DNA from: Mycobacterium sp. E2479
GTDB taxonomy: Bacteria > Actinomycetota > Actinomycetes > Mycobacteriales > Mycobacteriaceae
NCBI RefSeq assembly: GCF_001667925.1
Contig: NZ_LZJR01000010.1
Location: 1-64,000, forward strand
Reading direction: 5' to 3'
Length of the DNA: 64,000 nucleotides
Both the position numbers and the translations under genes were made by a program. Shown in pieces: positions 20,773-30,355 of the stretch; positions within the stretch are counted from its first letter, which is position 1, and each line of letters starts with the position of its first letter. Under the pieces are notes generated by a model. That model was given only the letters and a program-made list of their open reading frames with translations, was not told the origin of the DNA and searched no databases.

Positions 20773-21680
20773 CGCAAGCACCGATCGGCAGCGAGCACGC
20801 CGAACGGTTCACCTTGCTGCGGCCACTGCTGTTCACCATCGCCTACGAGATGCTGGGCTCGGCGACCGAGGCCGACGACGTCTTGCAGGACAGTTATCTG
20901 CGGTGGGCGGCGGTCGACTTGGCGACGGTGCGTGACACCAAGTCGTATCTGGCCCAGCTGGTCACCCGTCAGGCGCTGAACTCGCTGCGGGCCGGTGCCC
21001 GCCGGCGCGAGGATTACGTGGGGCCGTGGCTGCCCGAGCCGCTGTTGCTCGACGAGCAGGATCCCTCGACCGACGTCGTTCTGGCGGAATCGATTTCGAT
21101 GGCGATGCTGGTGTTGCTGGAGACGTTGAATCCCGACGAGCGGGCCGTGTTCGTACTGCGCGAGGTGTTCGGCTTCGACTACGGCGAGATCGCCGAGGCG
21201 GTGGGCAGGCCGGCGCCCACCGTACGGCAGGTGGCGCACCGGGCTCGCGAACACGTGCGCGCCCGGCGCAAGCGATTCGACTCGGTCGACCCGGAACGCA
21301 ACGCCGAAATCACGGCGCAGTTCATGGCGACGGCGGCCGGCGGAGACGTGCAAGCGCTGATGGCGATGCTTGCCCCGGACGCGACCTGGACGGCCGACAG
21401 CGGCGGCGTGGTGAGCGCCGCCCGGCGGCCGGTGGTCGGTGCCGAAAAGGTCGCCCGCGCGATCGCCGGCCTGATGCGCCGGGCCGCGGCCCTGGGCACG
21501 ATGCGGGTGGAGATGGTGACCTGCAACAGCGCCCCGGCGGTGTTGCTCTACCTCGGTGAACAGCTCGAAGGCGTGATCACCCTGGAGATCGCCGAGGACA
21601 AGATCACCAACTTCTATGTGATGCGCAACCCGCAGAAACTGGCCGCCCTGGCCACCGCCCGCGACATCAGCCGTAGCTGA
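20769..21680 (+). CDS. ECF41-group RNA polymerase sigma factor (SigJ-like) with C-terminal SnoaL-like domain
   Basis: The 303-residue protein has sigma region 2 (about 15-80, SATEADDVLQDSYLRW), sigma region 4 (about 115-170, LNPDERAVFVLREVFGFDYGEIAE split over two helices) and a C-terminal NTF2/SnoaL-like domain (about 185-295). The ECF41 hallmarks are visible: WLPEP in the linker, DSGGV where DGGGK is usual, and NPQKL near the end where NPDKL is usual. In this group the C-terminal domain replaces an anti-sigma factor and tunes activity. M. tuberculosis SigJ is the same type, but this copy sits beside pabB, a position I do not recall for sigJ. Confidence 0.9.
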   Translation: MTQAPIGSEHAERFTLLRPLLFTIAYEMLGSATEADDVLQDSYLRWAAVDLATVRDTKSYLAQLVTRQALNSLRAGARRREDYVGPWLPEPLLLDEQDPSTDVVLAESISMAMLVLLETLNPDERAVFVLREVFGFDYGEIAEAVGRPAPTVRQVAHRAREHVRARRKRFDSVDPERNAEITAQFMATAAGGDVQALMAMLAPDATWTADSGGVVSAARRPVVGAEKVARAIAGLMRRAAALGTMRVEMVTCNSAPAVLLYLGEQLEGVITLEIAEDKITNFYVMRNPQKLAALATARDISRS

Positions 21681-21730
21681 GCAGCGGGCACCGCGGATGC
21701 GACACACCGCCGCTCTGTCAAGCTAGGGCT

Positions 21731-22981
21731 GTGCGAATCGACCGGCTCGGCGATCTTGGCGCCGCACCCCAGGTGCTGCGCGCCGTGGGCAACGCCACCC
21801 GCCGGCTCGGTTTGCCGCCGCCGGCCGCGCTGACCGGCGAATGGTTCGGCGCGCTGGCGGTGATCGCGCCGAGCCTGTCGGTGCGCCCGGTGCACGCCGA
21901 CGACGTGTTCGCGGTTCAGGCATCGCCGACACCAGAGCCGCACGCAGTGGGCGGCGGCTGGATCGGCTACCTGTCTTATCCCGACCCCGCCGCCGACGCG
22001 CAGGCCTACCAGATCCCTGAGGCCGCGGGCGGCTGGACCGACTACTTGCTGCGCCGCGACCGCGACGGCCATTGGTGGTACGAGAGCCTCTCCGGCGCGC
22101 CGATGCCGGATTGGCTCGCCGCCGCGCTGGCGGCGCCGGCGGTCGTGGCGCGCGAATGCCACATCGATTGGGCCATCGCCGACCAGGCCGCACACCGAGA
22201 CGGGGTGCTGGCATGCCTGGAAGCCATCCGCGCCGGCGAGGTCTACCAGGCTTGCGTGTGCACGCAGTTCACCGGAACGGTCACCGGCGCCCCGCTGGAC
22301 TTCTTCATCGACGCCGTGGCGCGCACCTCCCCGGCCCGGGCGGCCTACCTCGCCGGTACGTGGGGCGCGGTGGCGTCGCTGTCGCCGGAGCTTTTCCTGC
22401 GGCGGCGCGGCACGATCGTGACGTCCAGCCCGATCAAGGGCACGCTGCCGCTGGATGCCTGGCCATCCGCACTGCGCGCGTCAGCCAAAGAGGTCGCCGA
22501 GAACATCATGATCGTCGACCTGGTGCGCAACGATCTTGGCCGGGTGGCCATCGTCGGCACGGTGACCGTGCCCGAGTTGTTGGTGGTGCGCCGCGCACCG
22601 GGCGTGTGGCACCTCGTGTCGACGGTGTCCGCGCAGGTTCCCAGCGAGTTACCGACGTCGGCGTTGCTGGACGCCACCTTCCCACCGGCCTCGGTCACCG
22701 GGACACCCAAACATCGCGCCCGTCAACTGCTCTCGCAGTGGGAACCAAATCGTCGTGGAATATATTGCGGCACAATAGGATTGGCATCGCCGGTGGCCGG
22801 TTGTGAGCTGAACGTCGCGATCCGAACCGTCGAATTCGATGCCGCGGGCGGCGCGGTGCTGGGCGTCGGCGGCGGGATCACCGCCGACTCCGATCCCGAC
22901 GCCGAGTGGGCGGAATGCCTCCATAAGGCGTCCCCCGTCGTCGGGCTGCCGTCCGTCGCCGCCGCGAGTCCGGCCGGCTGA
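21731..22981 (+). CDS. pabB: Aminodeoxychorismate synthase component I
   Basis: The GTG at 21731 gives 416 residues of the chorismate-binding (anthranilate synthase I / PabB) family: GEVYQACVCTQF, SPELFLRRRG, the SSPIKGT motif, ENIMIVDLVRNDLGR, PPASVTGTPKHRA and GIYCGTIG. With a glutaminase subunit it converts chorismate to 4-amino-4-deoxychorismate, the precursor of p-aminobenzoate and folate. The place agrees with M. tuberculosis pabB (Rv1005c). It is convergent with rsmI, 10 bp away. Confidence 0.93.
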   Translation: MRIDRLGDLGAAPQVLRAVGNATRRLGLPPPAALTGEWFGALAVIAPSLSVRPVHADDVFAVQASPTPEPHAVGGGWIGYLSYPDPAADAQAYQIPEAAGGWTDYLLRRDRDGHWWYESLSGAPMPDWLAAALAAPAVVARECHIDWAIADQAAHRDGVLACLEAIRAGEVYQACVCTQFTGTVTGAPLDFFIDAVARTSPARAAYLAGTWGAVASLSPELFLRRRGTIVTSSPIKGTLPLDAWPSALRASAKEVAENIMIVDLVRNDLGRVAIVGTVTVPELLVVRRAPGVWHLVSTVSAQVPSELPTSALLDATFPPASVTGTPKHRARQLLSQWEPNRRGIYCGTIGLASPVAGCELNVAIRTVEFDAAGGAVLGVGGGITADSDPDAEWAECLHKASPVVGLPSVAAASPAG

Positions 22982-22991
22982 CCGGGCGACC

Positions 22992-23828
22992 TCAGTCGCG
23001 TCGCGCTTGCAGCACCGCGTCGTAGAGTTGCCTCGCACGCACCCCAGAATGTGCGGCGGCCACCTGAGCGCAGGCGTCCTTGGCGCGGGCACCGCGTGCA
23101 ATCAGCTCCTCCACCTCGGCGACCAGCGACGGGACGTCGGCGCTGGGAGCGGCGCCGGCCAGTACGACGGTGATCTCCCCGAGCACGCCGTCGGCCGCCC
23201 ACGCCGACAGTTCGTCGAGCGATCCGCGGACCACCTCCTCGTGCACCTTGGTCAGCTCCCGGCATACCGCCGCCAGACGTGCGCCGCCGAGCCGTTCGAC
23301 CGCGTCCCGCAGGCAGGCGGACAACCGACGCGGCGATTCGAAGAACACACAGGTGCGCCGCTCGTCGGAAAGTGAATCCAGCCAGGTCCGCCGCGCGCCC
23401 TTCTTACGCGGCGCGAATCCCTCGAAGCAGAACTTCTCGGCCGGCAGACCGGACAACGCCAGCGCGGTCGTCACCGCCGACGGTCCCGGCAGGCATCCCA
23501 CCGGCAGCCCGGCCTCGACACAGGCCGTCACCAGCCGGTAGCCGGGGTCGCTGATCAGCGGCATCCCGGCGTCGCTGACCACCAGCACCGTGGCACCCGC
23601 GCGGATCGCCTCGATCACCGACTGCGCCCGGGCGTTCTCGACCTGGTCGAACATGCTGATCACCCGACCGCTGATCCGCACATCGAGGAACTTGGCCAGC
23701 GTGCGCACCCGACGGGTGTCCTCGGCGGCCACCACATCGGCTCGGGCCAGGGCGTCGATCAGCCGGGGGGAGGCGTCCGACGGCTGGCCTAGAGGGGTTG
23801 CGCCCAGCAACAGGCGGCCGGTGGTCAT
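22992..23828 (-). CDS. rsmI: 16S rRNA (cytidine1402-2'-O)-methyltransferase RsmI
   Basis: The ATG at 23828 gives 278 residues of the tetrapyrrole-methylase fold: LLLGATPLGQPSDASPR, the glycine-rich DVVAAEDTRRV, VLVVSDAGMPLISDPGY, LPGPSAVTTAL, FEGFAPRKKGAR and ERRTCVFFESPRRL. RsmI 2'-O-methylates C1402 in the decoding centre of 16S rRNA. The open frame extends to 24878 only because it runs antisense through pmt. It is divergent from pmt, with about 21 bp between starts. Confidence 0.94.
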   Translation of the reverse strand: MTTGRLLLGATPLGQPSDASPRLIDALARADVVAAEDTRRVRTLAKFLDVRISGRVISMFDQVENARAQSVIEAIRAGATVLVVSDAGMPLISDPGYRLVTACVEAGLPVGCLPGPSAVTTALALSGLPAEKFCFEGFAPRKKGARRTWLDSLSDERRTCVFFESPRRLSACLRDAVERLGGARLAAVCRELTKVHEEVVRGSLDELSAWAADGVLGEITVVLAGAAPSADVPSLVAEVEELIARGARAKDACAQVAAAHSGVRARQLYDAVLQARRD

Positions 23829-23849
23829 GACCGACAGCCTACGATCGAC

Positions 23850-25448
23850 GTGATGACCGCCCCGCCCCGCGAATCCCTCTCGAACACAGAGGGTGCCGAT
23901 ACCGAGCGCGCGGTGCCCGTCGTCAGTCCCGGGCCGCTGGTGCCGGTCGCCGATTTCGGGCCGACCGATCAGGTCCGCGGCTGGGTGGTGACCGGGGTTA
24001 TCACCCTGGTGGCGGCGGTGACGCGGTTTTTGAACCTGGGCTCGCCCACCGATGGCGGCACCCCGGTCTTCGACGAAAAGCACTACGCGCCGCAGGCCTG
24101 GCAGGTCCTGCACAACCACGGCGTCGAAGACAACCCCGGGTTCGGACTGGTCGTCCATCCGCCGGTCGGCAAGCAACTGATCGCGCTCGGTGAGGCGATC
24201 TTCGGCTACAACGGGGTCGGCTGGCGGTTCACCGGTGCATTGCTCGGCGTGGTCATGGTGGCGCTGGTGATGCGGATCGTCCGGCGGCTCAGCCGCTCGA
24301 CGCTGATCGGCGCGATCGCCGGCGTGCTGGTGATCTGCGACGGTGTCAGCTTTGTCGCCTCGCGGACCGCATTGCTCGACGGCATCCTCACGTTCTTCGT
24401 GGTCGCGTCGTTCGGTGCGCTGATCGTCGACCGCGACCAGGTTCGGCAGCGAATGCACATCGCGCTGCAGGAGGGCCGCATCGGCGACACGGCGTGGGGT
24501 CCGCGGCTGGGCGTGCGCTGGTGGCGCTTCGGCGCCGGAATTCTCCTCGGATTGGCTTGCGGCACAAAGTGGTCCGGCCTGTACTTCGTGCTGTTCTTCG
24601 GTGCCCTGTCGCTGGCGTTCGACGTGGCGGCGCGCCGTCAGTACCAGGTGACCCGACCTTGGCTGGGGACCCTGCGGCGTGACCTCGTCCCGACCGCGTA
24701 CGCGCTGGCCGTCATGCCGGCGTTGGTGTATCTGGCCAGTTACGCACCGTGGTTCGCCTCCGAGACCGCCATCGACCGGCACGAGGTGGGCCAGACGATC
24801 GGCCCGCATTCGGTGGTGCCCATGCCCGACGCCATCCGATCGCTGTGGCATTACACCGCCAAGGCGTTCCAATTCCACGCCGGCTTAACGAATTCCGCCG
24901 GCAACTATCACCCGTGGGAATCCAAACCGTGGAGTTGGCCGATGTCACTGCGGCCGGTACTCTATGCCATCGACGAGCAGAACGTCGCCGGGTGCGGGGC
25001 ACAATCGTGCGTCAAGGCCGAGATGCTGGTGGGCACCCCGGCGATGTGGTGGCTGGCGGTGCCCGTCCTCATTTTCGCGTTGTGGCGCATGTTGGTGCGC
25101 CGCGACTGGCGGTACGCCGCGGTGCTGGTCGGCTACTGCGCGGGCTGGCTGCCCTGGTTCGCCGACATCGACCGACAGATGTACTTCTTCTACGCCGCGA
25201 CCATGGCGCCGTTTTTGGTGATGGCCATCGCGCTTACCTGCGGCGACATTCTCTACACCCCGGGAGCCCCGCCCCGGCGGCTGCGGCCGCGGGCGTATTC
25301 GGAGCGACGCACGCTGGGGCTGATCGCCGTGTGCTGTTACGTGGCCTTGGTGGTGACCAACTTCGCCTGGCTGTTCCCGGTGCTCACCGGTCTGCCGATT
25401 TCGCAGCAGACGTGGAATATGGAGATCTGGCTGCCCAGCTGGCGCTAG
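23850..25448 (+). CDS. pmt: Protein O-mannosyltransferase (Pmt)
   Basis: The 532-residue polytopic membrane protein is a GT39/GT-C enzyme that transfers mannose from polyprenyl-phosphomannose to Ser/Thr of exported proteins. After a cytosolic N-terminus come many hydrophobic segments. The first extracytoplasmic loop carries the catalytic acidic pair in VFDEKHYAPQAW, followed by VHPPVGKQLIALGE, as in yeast Pmt1. The C-terminal four-helix POMT domain includes MYFFYAATMAPFLVMAIAL. A GTG (23850) and an ATG (23853) are adjacent start choices. The position matches M. tuberculosis Rv1002c. Confidence 0.94.
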   Translation: MMTAPPRESLSNTEGADTERAVPVVSPGPLVPVADFGPTDQVRGWVVTGVITLVAAVTRFLNLGSPTDGGTPVFDEKHYAPQAWQVLHNHGVEDNPGFGLVVHPPVGKQLIALGEAIFGYNGVGWRFTGALLGVVMVALVMRIVRRLSRSTLIGAIAGVLVICDGVSFVASRTALLDGILTFFVVASFGALIVDRDQVRQRMHIALQEGRIGDTAWGPRLGVRWWRFGAGILLGLACGTKWSGLYFVLFFGALSLAFDVAARRQYQVTRPWLGTLRRDLVPTAYALAVMPALVYLASYAPWFASETAIDRHEVGQTIGPHSVVPMPDAIRSLWHYTAKAFQFHAGLTNSAGNYHPWESKPWSWPMSLRPVLYAIDEQNVAGCGAQSCVKAEMLVGTPAMWWLAVPVLIFALWRMLVRRDWRYAAVLVGYCAGWLPWFADIDRQMYFFYAATMAPFLVMAIALTCGDILYTPGAPPRRLRPRAYSERRTLGLIAVCCYVALVVTNFAWLFPVLTGLPISQQTWNMEIWLPSWR

Positions 25449-25456
25449 TTGGTTCT

Positions 25457-25519
25457 CCGCGAAACTGCAACTAGCGACGGCCCAACTCGGGAAATGCGTT
25501 GCCAGTTGCAGTTTCGCGG
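25457..25519. terminator. Bidirectional hairpin between convergent pmt and arcA
   Basis: CCGCGAAACTGCAACT (25457-25472) and AGTTGCAGTTTCGCGG (25504-25519) are perfect 16-bp arms with a 31-bp loop. The hairpin sits 9 bp after the pmt stop and 6 bp before the arcA stop, between converging genes, which suits a shared terminator. Confidence 0.7.
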
Positions 25520-25524
25520 CATCG

Positions 25525-26736
25525 TCACAGCAGGTCGCGGGCGACCGGGCAGGACATGCACCGGGGTCCGCCGCGGCCGGTACCGAGTTCGGATCCCGGG
25601 ATGGTCAGCACCTCGATGCCGGCGTTCTGTAGACGAATGTTGGTCTGCACGTTGCGTTCGTAGGCGATTACCACGCCGGGCGCCAGGGCCAGCGTGTTGT
25701 TGCCGTCGTCCCACTGCTCACGTTCGGCCACAACGGGATCCAGTCCCGTGTCGATGACCCGCAGCTTGTCGATCTCCATCGCCTTGGCCGCGGCCTCCAG
25801 GAACGGGGCCTCGTCGCTGATGGCGACCCCGTCGGGCGTGCGCGCAATGGTGAAGGCCGACAACGAGTCGACGATATTCGCGTACATCACCACCGTGTCG
25901 GTGTCGACCATCGTGCACACCGTGTCCAGGTGCATCTGGGCGCGCCGCTGCGCGATCGGCACCGCGAGCACCGTGTTCGCGAGGTCGTCGTCAAACAGGC
26001 TGCGCGCCAACGCTTCCGCGCCGGCCGGAGTGGTGCGCTCGCCGACCCCGACCGCCACCACGCCCGGCGCCAGCAACAGCACGTCGCCGCCCTCGACGGG
26101 GGCGGTGCGCGACTCGTAGGCACGCCGCACGCCGGTGAACCGAGGGTGATGGGCGTAGATGAGATCGGTCAGCGACGCCTCGCGCACGCGGGCACGCAGT
26201 GCCAGCGTAGGGATGACCACCCGCTGGCCGATCCAGATCGACGAGTCGCGGGTGAACACCAGGTTGGGCAGCGGATCGATGACGAAGTCGCCGCCGTGAT
26301 GCATGCGCAGCACCAACGACACGTCGGTCCGGGTGCCCGGGGGCAACTCGTTGAACGTCATGCCGGCCATCAGAATCTGGGCCAGCCGCGCCGGCTCGAG
26401 TCCCCTCAGGTACGCCGAAAGTTCCTGAGCCAGAGGCACTCCGAGTCGTCGCGCGTCGACGGCGGCCGCGACGCCCTGCATGCGGGCGGCTCCACTGTAC
26501 GTCAGCGCCTCGGTGAGCAGATCCGACAACAGCAGCACCTCGATGCCGCGGGACCGCAGCAGTGCCGAGAACTGGTCATGCTCGTCTTGCGCGCGGGCGA
26601 CCCACGGCAGTCCGTCGAACAGCAGCTGGTCGACGTTGCGCGGATTGAGGCGGAGCAACTCGGCGCCGGGGCGGTGCAGGATGACCACGCGCAGCGCGCC
26701 GACCTCGGAATTGGTGCCCAGCTCGACAACACCCAC
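25525..26736 (-). CDS. arcA: Arginine deiminase
   Basis: The GTG at 26736 gives 403 residues (402 recalled for M. tuberculosis). It hydrolyses arginine to citrulline and ammonia. Guanidino-modifying-enzyme motifs are all present: [27 protein letters not shown] with the catalytic His, and the C-terminal nucleophile Cys in GPRCMSCPV (about residue 394). No ornithine carbamoyltransferase, carbamate kinase or arginine/ornithine antiporter lies nearby, so this is a solitary deiminase and not an arc operon. It is divergent from the AlkB-like gene. Confidence 0.95.
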   Translation of the reverse strand: MGVVELGTNSEVGALRVVILHRPGAELLRLNPRNVDQLLFDGLPWVARAQDEHDQFSALLRSRGIEVLLLSDLLTEALTYSGAARMQGVAAAVDARRLGVPLAQELSAYLRGLEPARLAQILMAGMTFNELPPGTRTDVSLVLRMHHGGDFVIDPLPNLVFTRDSSIWIGQRVVIPTLALRARVREASLTDLIYAHHPRFTGVRRAYESRTAPVEGGDVLLLAPGVVAVGVGERTTPAGAEALARSLFDDDLANTVLAVPIAQRRAQMHLDTVCTMVDTDTVVMYANIVDSLSAFTIARTPDGVAISDEAPFLEAAAKAMEIDKLRVIDTGLDPVVAEREQWDDGNNTLALAPGVVIAYERNVQTNIRLQNAGIEVLTIPGSELGTGRGGPRCMSCPVARDLL

Positions 26737-26808
26737 GGGTCAACCGTAGCGGCGCGGGGCCGCGCGGTCCCGGCACACGCCCGTCGCGCGCCTCGGACCA
26801 TCGAACGG

Positions 26809-27426
26809 ATGTGCGATAAACTCGCCTTCGTGGAGATCGCGGTCCAAGGCTCCCTGTTCCAGCACACCGAGCGCCGACAACTCGGCGACGGCGCGTTCAT
26901 CGAGATCCGCGCCGGCTGGCTCACCGATGCCGACGACCTGCTGGACGCCTTGTTGTCGACGGTGCCGTGGCGCGAGGAGCGCCGGCAGATGTACGACCGC
27001 GTTGTCGACGTGCCACGGCTGGTGAGCTTCCATGACCTTGCCGTTGACGAGCCGCCGCATCCGGAGCTGGCCCGGCTGCGGCGGCGGCTCAATGACATCT
27101 ACGCCGGGGAGCTAGGTGAGCCGTTCACCACGGTCGGCTTGTGTTGCTATCGCAACGGCTCGGACAGCGTGGCCTGGCACGGCGACACCATCGGCCGTAG
27201 CAGTACCGAGGACACCATGGTCGCGATCGTCAGCCTAGGTGCCACCCGCTCGTTCGCGATGCGCCGCCGCGGCGGCGGCCCGTCCCTGCGGCTGCCCCAA
27301 GCGCATGGCGATCTGCTGGTGATGGGCGGATCGTGCCAGCGCACCTGGGAGCACTCCGTGCCGAAGACGACGGCGTCCGTCGGCCCCCGGGTGAGCATCC
27401 AGTTCCGCCCTCGCGGCGTGCGCTAG
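26809..27426 (+). CDS. AlkB-like 2-oxoglutarate/Fe(II) dioxygenase (Rv1000c-like)
   Basis: The ATG at 26809 gives 205 residues; a GTG at 26830 (VEIAVQGSLF) is an alternative. The 2OG-Fe(II) core shows HGDTIG (first His and Asp ligands), the distal EHSVPK His and the 2-oxoglutarate-binding Arg in RVSIQFRPR. VGLCCYRNGSDSVAWH is typical of AlkB homologues. A role in repair of alkylated nucleic acid is inferred from the family; substrate preference is unknown. The frame extending upstream to 25930 is antisense to arcA and rejected. Confidence 0.88.
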   Translation: MCDKLAFVEIAVQGSLFQHTERRQLGDGAFIEIRAGWLTDADDLLDALLSTVPWREERRQMYDRVVDVPRLVSFHDLAVDEPPHPELARLRRRLNDIYAGELGEPFTTVGLCCYRNGSDSVAWHGDTIGRSSTEDTMVAIVSLGATRSFAMRRRGGGPSLRLPQAHGDLLVMGGSCQRTWEHSVPKTTASVGPRVSIQFRPRGVR

Positions 27427-27430
27427 CCGC

Positions 27431-27560
27431 CGCCGCCATCAACCCTGCGGCGGTCGCAAGCGCGGCAACGCCGGGCGCAGCGGGCCGCCGCCATCAACAC
27501 TGCGGCGGTCGCAAGCGCGGCAACGCCGGGCGCAGCGGGCCGCCGCCATCAACACTGCGG
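27431..27560. repeat. 55-bp tandem repeat (2.3 copies), GC-rich dispersed element
   Basis: The unit starting CGCCGCCATCAAC begins at 27431, 27486 and 27541 (period 55 bp). The second unit and the partial third differ from the first by one base (AACC versus AACA). Inside each unit GCGGCGG pairs with CCGCCGC, so each can form a hairpin. It fills the gap between convergent genes. Related copies occur at 47801-47849 and 60432-60477. It contains no spacer diversity, so it is not a CRISPR array; it resembles a minisatellite (MIRU-like) locus. Confidence 0.85.
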
Positions 27561-28211
27561 TCAGGTACGCACCGCCGTCACCGCTTTGACGAGCAAATCG
27601 CGCGCCCGCTGGGTGTCCACCGGAGCAACCGGCTGATCGGGAATTACCAGCGGGTTGGCGATGACGATCACCTGGTATTCGCCGAAAGCCGCCGAATAGT
27701 CATACAGCTCGCCAGTGCGTGGACCGCCCGGCGTCAACGCCTGCATGACGCGATGTACGCCCAGCGTGCGAGTGCTCTCGATCTGAGGCACCTCGACCAC
27801 CTGGACACCGCCTCGCAGCTGCGGGCCGGTGAAAGTCACCTTGTTGCAATCCTTCCCAGGATCGTTGAATGGCAACGCTTTTGAGGTCTCTAACGCGATC
27901 ACCACGAACCGGTTGCCGCGGCCCTCCGCGGTGACCGCGGACATGTTGCCCTGCAGGTCCGCCGGCATGTCCGGCCCGGCCGCGACTTTCGCGCAGTTCG
28001 CGGGGTCGAACGTCAGCCCGTCAGGCAGTTTGCGGCCGGCCATCAGCTTGGGATCGATTCCTTGTTTGCTGACGTCGCTGACCTGGAACTCGGGTCCGAA
28101 GCTGGACTTCACGTCGACGACCTTGTTGATGTCGGCCTCCTCCGGGTGAGTGGCCGATGAGCAGCCGGCCACGACGCAGACAGCCGCTGTCGCGAGCAAC
28201 ACCTTGGACAT
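27561..28211 (-). CDS. Lipoprotein, DUF5642-like (Rv0999-like), copy 1
   Basis: The ATG at 28211 gives 216 residues. It opens MSKVLLATAAVCVVAGC with a lipobox VAGC, and the mature part reads SSATHPEEADINKVV. The body alternates beta strands and ends in an amphipathic helix (RARDLLVKAVTAVRT). It corresponds to M. tuberculosis Rv0999 by place. The next upstream gene is a paralogue: both share NPANxxKVV/RVV-type openings, a PPGYE/GPEFQ-like strand, and a C-terminal A(R/A)DLL.K.V..(V/L)R. Function unknown; predicted membrane-anchored on the outer face. Confidence 0.82.
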   Translation of the reverse strand: MSKVLLATAAVCVVAGCSSATHPEEADINKVVDVKSSFGPEFQVSDVSKQGIDPKLMAGRKLPDGLTFDPANCAKVAAGPDMPADLQGNMSAVTAEGRGNRFVVIALETSKALPFNDPGKDCNKVTFTGPQLRGGVQVVEVPQIESTRTLGVHRVMQALTPGGPRTGELYDYSAAFGEYQVIVIANPLVIPDQPVAPVDTQRARDLLVKAVTAVRT

Positions 28212-28238
28212 CGAGGCCAATCTACCCAAGCGGAGCGC

Positions 28239-28928
28239 TCAGCTGCGCAACGTGGACACCGTTTTCGCGAGGAGATCCGCGGCGAATTGCGGCGGCAGCA
28301 CCGGGAGCGACGAACCCGGATCGGTGGTCAAAGTGGTAAATGCGTAGTAGTTGCCCAGGTACGCGCTGAACGTGTAAGTGCGCGAATCTATTTCAGTGCC
28401 CGATTCGACGGATGACTTGACGTCGGCCACCATTCCGACGGTGTCGACACCGTCGACATGCGGCGCGTCGGTGAGGTGGACATGTACCACGGTCCGCCCG
28501 GCGGTCTCGGACCATTGGGCACACGCGGCGACGAGGTCTTCCGGGAAATCCACTGGCCCTGGCAAAGCGACCACCACCGCGTCGACGATGCCGCCGCTCC
28601 CCGATCCCGAGACGCCCTGCGCCAACTGGTCGCGCCCGTTCCCGGGGTCGGCCAACGTTGCGCACTTGGCCGGCTTGACCTGCGGGTCGCCCCCGAGGCT
28701 CCACATCATTCTGGGTGAGGCGGCACTGGGTATTCCGGTGGTCACCTCGTACCCGGGTGGCAGGTCGCGCACGACGCGTTTGATATTGGCGGGGTTGACC
28801 GCAACGGCCGTCGTCGGAGCGAATTTCGTGGGCACGGCCGACGGAGCCCGCCCCGATGAGTGGCCGCAAGCGCCGAGCGCCAGCGCGAGCACTGCAACCA
28901 GCGGCGGGCCAATCCGGAACGGCCGCAT
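28239..28928 (-). CDS. Lipoprotein, DUF5642-like, copy 2
   Basis: The ATG at 28928 gives 229 residues with signal MRPFRIGPPLVAVLALALGA and lipidated Cys (LGAC). The mature region (NPANIKRVVRDLPPGYEVTT, then AKCATLADPG, TYTFSAYLGNYYAFTTL, and a C-terminal LLAKTVSTLRS) matches the same scheme as the downstream gene 27 bp away. The two look like a tandem duplication that has diverged widely. Function unknown. Two paired Cys in the mature part could form a disulphide. Confidence 0.8.
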   Translation of the reverse strand: MRPFRIGPPLVAVLALALGACGHSSGRAPSAVPTKFAPTTAVAVNPANIKRVVRDLPPGYEVTTGIPSAASPRMMWSLGGDPQVKPAKCATLADPGNGRDQLAQGVSGSGSGGIVDAVVVALPGPVDFPEDLVAACAQWSETAGRTVVHVHLTDAPHVDGVDTVGMVADVKSSVESGTEIDSRTYTFSAYLGNYYAFTTLTTDPGSSLPVLPPQFAADLLAKTVSTLRS

Positions 28929-29127
28929 GAGGAGTTGATAGCACAAGACACCGCCGTACCGTCTCCCCCACGCCAGTGCCGGGGCCGGCCGGAATGACTT
29001 CCGTCATTTAGTCAGCTCAGGAAGGACGCTGCCATCCTCAAACGTGCTAGCGGATGCGCCAGCAGATTTGGAAGTCACCTGATGCTCCCGACTGGCCGCG
29101 GGTTGCAACACCATGCGGGCGACGGTC

Positions 29128-30198
<1,071 letters not shown>

Positions 30199-30355
30199 CT
30201 ACCGCGCCGGGCCGAACCCCCCGGATGCGGTCGGATGTTGCCAGGTTATGAGCACGGTTGCGGCTCCGGCAAGGATGCGCGGGTCACTCGTGCAATTAGG
30301 CGGCCCACCGGCAATCAGATGCGCCGGCCTCCGCCTCGCCCAACGTTCGGCAGTG

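Noticed and set aside
22992..24878. 628-residue minus-strand open frame upstream of rsmI
   Set aside because: Codons beyond 23828 are the antisense of pmt; RsmI is complete from the ATG at 23828 with normal family length.
25525..26736. Arginine deiminase operon (arcABC)
   Set aside because: Only arcA is present; neighbours are unrelated.
25930..27426. 498-residue plus-strand frame ending in the AlkB-like gene
   Set aside because: The first 290 codons are antisense to arcA and His/Gly/Arg-rich; the AlkB domain begins near 26809.
27431..27560. Possible CRISPR array
   Set aside because: Units are 55 bp, tandem and without variable spacers; no cas gene is present.
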